From: Microcyclospora pomicola
Taxonomy: Eukaryota > Ascomycota > Dothideomycetes > Capnodiales
Direction: 5' to 3'
NCBI GenBank assembly: GCA_002786065.1
Contig: NHNY01000012.1
Coordinates: forward strand, 466,782 to 530,781
DNA: 64,000 nucleotides
Part shown: positions 59,068 to 64,000 of the stretch, piece by piece
Numbering within the stretch: the stretch's first letter is position 1
How the letters are laid out: each line of letters opens with the position of its first letter
Made by a program: the position numbers and the translations under genes
Notes under the pieces: model-generated
The model's input: the letters and a program-made list of their open reading frames with translations, nothing else
Databases searched by the model: none
What the model was told of the DNA's origin: nothing

Positions 59068-59880
59068 TTAGGCATCGTTAAAACCACCAAAATCCTCACT
59101 CCTATTGTCAGTAGAGTCCTTACTAGAGTCAGTAGTGCTACCACCTTCCTCATCACTCCTAGCTGTGTTTCTAAGGGTTCTAGCACCCGGCAGACCCAAC
59201 TCTTAACGCGCACGTGCGGCGGCAATAGGGCGGGTAACGATCGGAGCCTTAGCGGCGGCGCGGCGCTCGGCCAAACGGTCTATGGTCTTAGTCATCTATT
59301 TGCAGTGTTAGCATCGTGCGAGCGACGTGCGTACATAGAGCGAACTTACGCCGAAGAGCGTAGCGTTCAAGTCGCCTAGGCTGTTGTTAATAGCGACGTT
59401 AGAGGCGATCAAGCGACGCGTGTTTGCGTTGCTAATGCGCTGCTTAGCTAGGATCAGGCGTAAGTAGTCTACACTAGTAGTAGGGTTCCTAGTAGCTGCA
59501 TTCACCTGCTAGCCCTGGCGTGCTGCGCTTAACCTAAGCGCCTAGAGCGAGATAGTAGCAGCTTTCTAGGCACGCGCAAGCTTCAAGCCTGTACACTAGA
59601 CAGCAGGGTCGTTCTTGCCTCTAGCACTATTAAGGGCAGCAACAGCTCTGTTATATCTCTTACGAAGGTAGTACAGACGCTCGTAGCGCCCGTATATCTC
59701 GGGAGGGATCTGTTCGAACGATTAGCGATGCACCTGCGCGACTCGCAAAGGAAAAACTCACCAAACTACAGCTGCGATAGCCAGACACACAGTGCTTGCA
59801 CCTAGCTTCCTTAGGCTTGTTACAGAGCTTGCTCTGCTTAGCAATGGCGGAGAAGCACCTAGTGCAGGTAGGAATTTAAG
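59068..59880 (-). pseudogene. Antisense cysteine-rich reading frame inside the outer chromovirus, RIPed
   Basis: A minus-strand frame runs from about 59880 to a stop at 59068. The 5' part (59866-59762) encodes a six-Cys cluster: Cys-x2-Cys-x10-Cys-x7-Cys-x2-Cys-x6-Cys. A likely 52-nt intron (59761-59710; GTGAGT donor, GCTAAT branch region, CAG acceptor) joins it in phase to a 214-codon second exon. That exon begins IPPEIYGRYERLYYLRKRYN and ends in an acidic Ser/Asp-rich tail. Seven in-frame TAG/TAA stops, all of RIP type, interrupt the second exon; another stop precedes the Cys cluster, and the true start is not found. It lies between pol and the 3' LTR, opposite to the element's own genes. 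Function unknown; zinc binding is plausible. Confidence 0.6.
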
Positions 59881-60658
59881 GCTTAGGTGCGTCCTTACGA
59901 AGGTCGGCATCGCGCTACACAAAAGGCTCTGCGCGATTAACCTAGCGCTTGCTGATGTACTTAGGGAGACTAAAGATTATGATAGGCAGTAAGATGCTGG
60001 TGCGCTAAACGTACGTACGATAGGTGTGATGATGGTAATGCAGGTGCGTTACGAGTAGACAGAAGAATGTGCTAAACAATTAGAAGGTGTGATGATGTTA
60101 TAGGAAGGAACTTCCTAGAAGGAAGTTTAAAGTTATAAACACAACAACAACAACATCAGCCCTACTATCAGCGCAACGCGCGTCATACCTGCGCACAACA
60201 ACAGCAACGCGTTCGACGCGGCAACGCGTATTATAGCCTCACGACGAGGTTTAGGACATGTACATACAGACTACAAGCATTGCAGACATTAAGGAGACCG
60301 TCGATACAGGGGTGTACAACAAGCGACATAGATGTAGCAGCCTGCAGGCTCGAGGAGGTCTATCCTAGCTGCAGACTCGGGCATAAGGCTTGTCGAGGAA
60401 CCGTTAGCTACACATACGTACGAGGCGCGATCGCGAAGCGCGTCGCACTCTACGCGTGTACTGCTCTCGTAGGCCCGAACTACTCCCTAGGGACTCTGAC
60501 ATAGCGAGCTCGTACTAAGCGAACGGCCGTCGCACATGCGTACGACGAGCGTTCGGGAGACGACCGACTACCGCTTCGATCTCGGCTATCGTAGCTACAG
60601 GATCACTATGTAGGAGACCTCTCTTATCCTAGGGACAGGATCTAGGGGGGAGGAGAGT

Positions 60659-60874
60659 TATAAGGCCCCTTTCCCACCTGAAGTGAGGTTGAAGTCACGT
60701 GTCTCTAGTCTTAGCATAAAGCGACACTTCAGTGCGCGACCTACGCACCTCGTACGCTTCATAGATTATTCTCGGTAGTAACTGTATTATACTATTACTC
60801 CCTTATTTCTGTGTACTACGCTATCCTTTAGCATCTAGAAGCTACGCCCTAGTAGCCTATTACTACCCCTTACA
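60659..60874 (+). repeat. 3' LTR of outer chromovirus
   Basis: 216 bp, starting TATAAGG and ending CCTTACA. It keeps CACGTG, CCACCTG and similar CA/TG-containing words that are mutated in the 5' copy. It is preceded by the purine tract at about 60644-60657. Confidence 0.93.
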
Positions 60875-60879
60875 ATAAC
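60875..60879 (+). repeat. Target-site duplication ATAAC, right copy
   Basis: Identical to 48117-48121 on the other side of the element. Confidence 0.85.
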
Positions 60880-61239
60880 TAATAAGTTTAATTAATAGGA
60901 AAAGAAGAATAAGAAGCCTAAACCTATTAATAATAGCTCTAAGGAGAGAAAGAGATAGAGAAAGCTTTATTACACCTACTAATCCCCTAACTATCTTACT
61001 AATAAGTATCTAAAAAAATAAGTAGTAGTAGCTATAGGGTATTAGCTGCTATTAGAGAAGCCTAACTTATCTAACTAGTCCCTAAGGACCTAGATAGTCT
61101 TAGTAAAGGACTAACAAAGCTAGCTAAGTAGTTAGTAGTTAAATATTGTAACTTATTAAGTACTCCTATAGACACTCTAAATCTTATTAATACTACTCTT
61201 AAATATCTTGCTGCTATTAATAATAAGTTGTTTACTGTA
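60880..61239. mobile_element. Old RIPed retroelement relic, right part
   Basis: AT-rich, like 46790-48121 and probably its continuation. At 60968-61009 a frame shows Tyr-x2-Tyr-x4-Tyr-x4-Tyr, exactly the spacing of a gag zinc knuckle with all four ligands changed by single transitions. The composition changes sharply to normal at about 61240. Confidence 0.6.
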
Positions 61240-61331
61240 GAGGCCACCATGGGGCGGGTTGGGGCGGAGGTGGAGGAAAATTTGGGGCTTACCCAATTGT
61301 TTGGGTTCTTCTATTTAACCTCTATATTGTG

Positions 61332-61358
61332 CGGGGACCCATGTTATTCGGGTCCCCG
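61332..61358. repeat. Perfect 9-bp stem-loop
   Basis: CGGGGACCC, loop ATGTTATTC, then GGGTCCCCG. A weaker hairpin, ACCCAA-TTGT-TTGGGT, lies about 35 bp to the left. Confidence 0.7.
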
Positions 61359-61508
61359 GTCCTGAATTTGGGTTTAATTGGGGAAGTTACCCTAATAGAA
61401 ATTGGGGAATGACCGTTAGAGCGTTAGAAGCTACGCTAGCTCTAAAAGGAAGGTTAGACGCTAATCTTACATACTAGTATGAAACGTTTATACTAACGCT
61501 ATTTCGAA

Positions 61509-61544
61509 TGCCAATCACAGTGCCAATCACAGTGCCAATCACAG
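61509..61544 (-). repeat. Three perfect 12-bp tandem copies containing the GTGATTGGCA word
   Basis: TGCCAATCACAG three times on the plus strand, which is CTGTGATTGGCA on the minus strand. About 170 bp beyond the stop codon of H3-like gene 1. Confidence 0.9.
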
Positions 61545-61717
61545 TGCTGCTTATATCACGTGTAGGAGATAGTTTATAAGACACAAGGCATTACGATATA
61601 GTGGGTATCATCGGTTTTTAGTAGCTATCTACGCTACTATATGGGTATCATTGTTGTTTAGTAGCCAACCTTGCTACTAGGAGCCTAACTAAGCAAACAG
61701 CCTAGCCTAGTCTAGCC

Positions 61718-62396
61718 TCAATTGCCGTCCATCCTTACAGGGCTCTCCATAAGAAGCTTAAGTAGCTGCATGTCTTTCTGCTGGATAGTGACACGCTTCG
61801 AGTGAATAGCAAGCAGGTTCGTCACTAGAAACAGGGGATTAGCTAAGTAAAAGAACTAGAAGCTAAACAGACGACTTACTCTCGAAGACTCGAACCAAGA
61901 ACGCCTCTGCAGCCTCCTGAAGACACTCAAGCGCGCTAGCCTGGAACCTGAGATCGAACTTGTAACCCAGGCCAATCTCACGGACGAGACGAGCAAAAGG
62001 CGTTCTCGGGATGAGAAGTGAGACACTCTTCTGAAAGTGGCGAATCTCTTTGATTTGAGAGACTAAACACAAGTTAGTAAGTGCCAATCACTATGCCAAT
62101 CACTATTACTCACGCTCTGGCCTGATAGCTTTCTTCTGTCCATGCTTGTTCTTCCTGTACTTTCCAGGGATCTTGTTGAAAGGCACCCAGTCACGACCTT
62201 GTGTGAGCCTCTTACGGACTGTCTTAGACTTTTTTGGAGCGAGAGTCTTTCTTGGACCCTTTCCGCCTGTAGATTTGAAGCCTGTCTGTCTCCTGACTGC
62301 AGTACGCTTGATGGGTGATGCGTCGACCCGGATGCGCGTCGAAGGGGTCTCGCCGTCTTGCTGGGTGGTCGCGGGTGGTGGATTGGCGTCGGCCAT
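61718..62396 (-). CDS. Divergent histone H3-fold protein 1, with extended H3-like tail
   Basis: Exons on the minus strand: 62396-62114, 62062-61880 and 61824-61718, 190 residues; introns are 51 and 55 nt with GTGAGT and GTAAGT donors and clear branch points. The start at 62396 (MADANPPP) gives a hydrophilic histone-like tail; the in-frame Met at 62630 would add an unlikely hydrophobic leader. Residues 41-50 read [10 protein letters not shown], the H3 K9-K18 block, but behind a 30-residue extension and followed by about 40 extra basic residues. The core follows H3: [44 protein letters not shown] and [20 protein letters not shown]. Loop 1 has canonical H3 length, but EAAEAF and the divergence recall CenH3. 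All junctions are in phase and no stop is present. Probable nucleosome component; its class is unresolved. Confidence 0.83.
62082..62105 (-). repeat. Two 12-bp copies of the repeat word inside intron 1 of H3-like gene 1
   Basis: TGCCAATCACTA twice on the plus strand. They make up about half of the 51-nt intron, between the donor and the TTACTAAC branch point. Confidence 0.88.
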
Positions 62397-63259
62397 TGTG
62401 TGGGAGTGTGAGGTACCCAGGATTGTGATTGGCAAGTGATTGGCAGGTATGTAGATGGCGGACGAGTTTTGATGGGTTTCGCAGTGTCTGGCGATGCGAG
62501 GAACGACAGCGGGGCAGCAGGTGTGATTGGCAGTGATTGGCAGCAATGTAGGGCAGCTTGTCAAAAGGATGTGCAGGGGTTTGTCAAAGTGAAGGTGATG
62601 ACTGGTGGAACGTTGAGGCGGTGACGTCATAAAAATTGGGTGGCTGGGGCGGGGTAATCACGTGGCGACCTCTGATTGGTCAGGTAAGCGAACCGTCACA
62701 TGCCTGAAGTGAAGCCTGGGATGTTTTTTCCAAAACCGCTGAGAGTGATTGGCTTTGTGATTGGCAGTGTATGACGCTGAATCCCGCGACATCTGGCAGT
62801 GTGAGCGCATAGCGCGCGAAATAAGGCTGTTGTAGACACTTGTCGCTTTTGGGTAACTTGAAAATAAACCGAAAAATCTGAAAAGCTCTAGGGAGAGGAT
62901 AGTTAGCTTAAGAGCACTATATCGACAACAAGAGCTCGAAAGGACGTACTAATAATCGTTTTACAACTTTCTAGAAGGAGAAATTTAGTTCTTTTGCTTA
63001 TAGCGGGTATAAAAATTTCGTATACATACTAGGTGTGATTGGCAGTGATTGGCAGTAAAGAGTGATTTTTAGCTCATAAGGGGCTACACAAAGTCGTTAG
63101 GTTACGCGAAAATGAATTTCTGTAGATAGCAAGGAACAGTACATGTGGAAGGTGTGATTGGCAGTGATTGGCACTAGTAATAGAGACGATCTCAAAGTAA
63201 AGCTAGAAAAGAATGTTAGCAATTAGGTAATATATACATGTGAATAAAAGGAGCTTACA
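62397..63259. promoter_or_regulatory. Promoter region of H3-like gene 1 with clustered inverted CCAAT words and a CRE
   Basis: An 863-bp gap between the two H3-like genes. It holds five clusters of GTGATTGGCA (62425-62445, 62523-62542, 62745-62766, 63035-63054, 63154-63173), read as TGCCAATCAC in the direction of gene 1 transcription. It also has a palindromic TGACGTCA at 62622-62629 and a CACGTG at 62659-62664. CCAAT words bind the HAP/CBC complex, and TGACGTCA binds ATF/CREB-type bZIP factors. Whether either is used here is inference. Confidence 0.55.
62425..63173 (+). repeat. Five paired clusters of GTGATTGGCA
   Basis: Each cluster has two copies. Three of them (62521-62542, 63033-63054, 63152-63173) share the same 22-bp sequence, GTGTGATTGGCA followed directly by GTGATTGGCA, with a 10-bp period. 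The 62425 cluster has an 11-bp period, and one copy in the 62745 cluster ends GGCT. Orientation is opposite to the copies at 61509 and 62082. Confidence 0.9.
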
Positions 63260-63788
63260 CTAGTCTAGCTCGTAGTATGGGTCGCCATTCATCCTATGTC
63301 GGAGCATCCGGATCAGGCGCATGTCCTTAACTGCCATCGTGACGCGTTTTGCGTGGAGGGTCGCGAGTAAGGACATCTCGAACTCTGTTATAAGAAATGC
63401 CTCCGCAGCTTCCTGTAAGGCTCCTAACGCAGAGCCTTGAATGCGAAGCTGACCCTCTGATGATATATCTGACATTATCTCACGTACAAGACGCGAAAAG
63501 GGAAGGCGCGGTATACATAGAACGGTCGTTTTCTGGATCTGTCGAATAGCGCGTAATGCAGCAGTGCCAGGCTTAAGTCTTCGCTTTTTTCGTGACTGAG
63601 ACTGCTGTCCCATACGAGGTCGTTTTAAAGGGAACTTGACACTGCGTTTTGCTACAAGTTTCGTGCGCCCTTTACGTATGATAGCTAATTTTTTTCGTTA
63701 GTTAGAAGATCGGTGTGTTAAAAGAAGGCATAAATTACATACCATTGCTAGAAGACAATGCAGTAGATGCAGGTGTAAGAGGCGGCAT
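63260..63788 (-). CDS. Divergent histone H3-fold protein 2, CenH3-like
   Basis: Exons on the minus strand are 63788-63743 and 63684-63260, 156 residues; the 58-nt intron has a GTATGT donor, a CTAACTAAC branch point and a TTAG acceptor. The tail starts MPPLTPASTALSSSN and becomes strongly basic (SRKKRRLKPGTAALRAIRQI). The histone fold follows: [53 protein letters not shown]. Between VREI and ALQE there are two residues more than in canonical H3, the same as human CENP-A. The tail lacks the ARTKQTARKS sequence. It shares derived residues with gene 1 (IPR.PF, FEM, KDM), so the two are probably paralogues. A CT-rich tract on the coding strand (about 63820-63875) just upstream of the start fits a fungal promoter. 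Confidence 0.83.
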
Positions 63789-64000
63789 TGTAGAGGGATT
63801 AATAGCTGATAAGGAATGGTAGAGGAGGTCAGAAATCAGAGAGAGAGGGAAGGAGAGGGAAGAGGAGAAGCAATCTAAGAATAAAAGCTTACATATGTTG
63901 AGAATCACGCTAGATCTACGCTAGTGATATCCCTATTATCACGCTTTAAAACTGGTTCTTAAATCGCTTACTTTTGATTTTGTTTATTTATTAATATTGC
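63789..64000. promoter_or_regulatory. Promoter region of H3-like gene 2
   Basis: On the minus strand, a long C/T-rich stretch (63820-63875) lies 35-90 bp upstream of the start, a usual feature of fungal promoters near the transcription start. The rest, up to the window edge, shows nothing recognisable. Confidence 0.5.

Larger units (their letters stand above)
48122..60874 (+). mobile_element. Ty3/gypsy chromovirus, RIP-inactivated, interrupted by a second element
   Basis: Full-length element between two 216-bp LTRs with ATAAC duplications. Removing the nested insertion leaves about 7.2 kb. Order on the plus strand: LTR, gag with zinc knuckle, protease, reverse transcriptase, RNase H, integrase, chromodomain, an antisense reading frame, polypurine tract (about 60644-60657) and LTR. 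Stops are TAG/TAA of the kind RIP creates from CAG, CAA and TGG. No frameshift was found in pol between about 55922 and 58719. RIP is strong from the left LTR to about 58150 and clearly weaker to the right. Confidence 0.93.
61240..61717. other. Junction region beyond the RIP block, downstream of H3-like gene 1
   Basis: A G-rich segment (61250-61430) with two hairpins follows the RIP edge, then the threefold 12-bp repeat at 61509-61544. No protein gene is recognised. It should include the terminator of the H3-like gene. Confidence 0.5.

Noticed and set aside
59792-60504. Plus-strand frames at 59792-59992 and 60280-60504 as genes
   Set aside because: The first lies opposite the antisense Cys-rich frame, which explains its openness; the second has no conserved features and falls in a less-RIPed part of the retroelement.
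33871-61265. A 19-bp near match between 33871 and 61247 (CCATGGGGCGGGTT core)
   Set aside because: G-rich and short, with one mismatch and no similarity in the flanks. Treated as chance.
61509-61544. Short tandem copies as a CRISPR-like array
   Set aside because: Units are directly adjacent without spacers, and the host is a fungus.
62397-62630. In-frame upstream Met at 62630 as start of H3-like protein 1
   Set aside because: It would add 78 residues with a hydrophobic, Cys/His/Pro-rich character unlike a histone tail, and it would run through a repeat cluster. The Met at 62396 fits better.
46708-62664. RTCACGTG words (like yeast CDEI) at both sides of the RIP block (46708, 46724, 61555, 62657)
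   Set aside because: About four such 8-mers are expected by chance in 64 kb, and filamentous fungi have regional centromeres without CDEI. Not evidence for a point centromere.

Overview
The window is nuclear DNA of a filamentous ascomycete (Pezizomycotina). Introns are short (mostly 47-65 nt) with GTRNGT donors and CTAAC-like branch points. The gene set is typical of the group: HOG1 MAP kinase, a group III G-alpha, a class VI chitin synthase, an AreB-type GATA factor, Zn(II)2Cys6 regulators, and repeats destroyed by repeat-induced point mutation (RIP). A dothideomycete is my best guess, but this is inference.

Positions 1-46200 are an ordinary gene-rich arm. In order: a GYF/SMY2-like adaptor (cut by the left edge), TTC27/EMW1, a GH92 mannosidase, a small probably lipidated protein, a small hypothetical, a Gyp8/TBC1D20-like RabGAP, a DDB1/CPSF160-family MMS1_N protein, AVL9, HOG1, the G-alpha, the class VI chitin synthase, a quercetinase-like cupin, an alpha/beta hydrolase, AreB, a D-glutamate-cyclase-like (DUF1445) enzyme, an allantoate-type MFS carrier, a Zn(II)2Cys6 factor and an unrecognised multi-pass membrane protein. 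Most exon structures below were rebuilt by joining in-frame exons at consensus splice sites.

Positions about 46790-61240 are an AT-rich, CpA-depleted RIP block. It resolves into three layers. An old retroelement relic was split by a Ty3/gypsy chromovirus (48122-60874, 216-bp LTRs, target duplication ATAAC). That element was in turn split by a second chromovirus on the minus strand (49889-55447, 216-bp LTRs, target duplication GGAAG). The pol frames of both survive as one frame broken only by stop codons. Between pol and the 3' LTR of the outer element lies an antisense, apparently once-spliced, cysteine-rich reading frame.

Positions 61240-64000 lie beyond the RIP block and are the most unusual part. 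Two intact, intron-containing, divergent histone H3-fold genes sit in tandem on the minus strand (61718-62396 and 63260-63788). One carries a canonical-looking H3 tail motif inside an extended N-terminus. The other has a two-residue-longer loop 1, as CenH3/CENP-A does. A 10-bp word, GTGATTGGCA, recurs about 15 times in seven clusters around and inside the first gene, in opposite orientation on its two sides, and nowhere else that I saw. I take this H3-variant/repeat locus beside a RIPed transposon block as the leading candidate for something undescribed.
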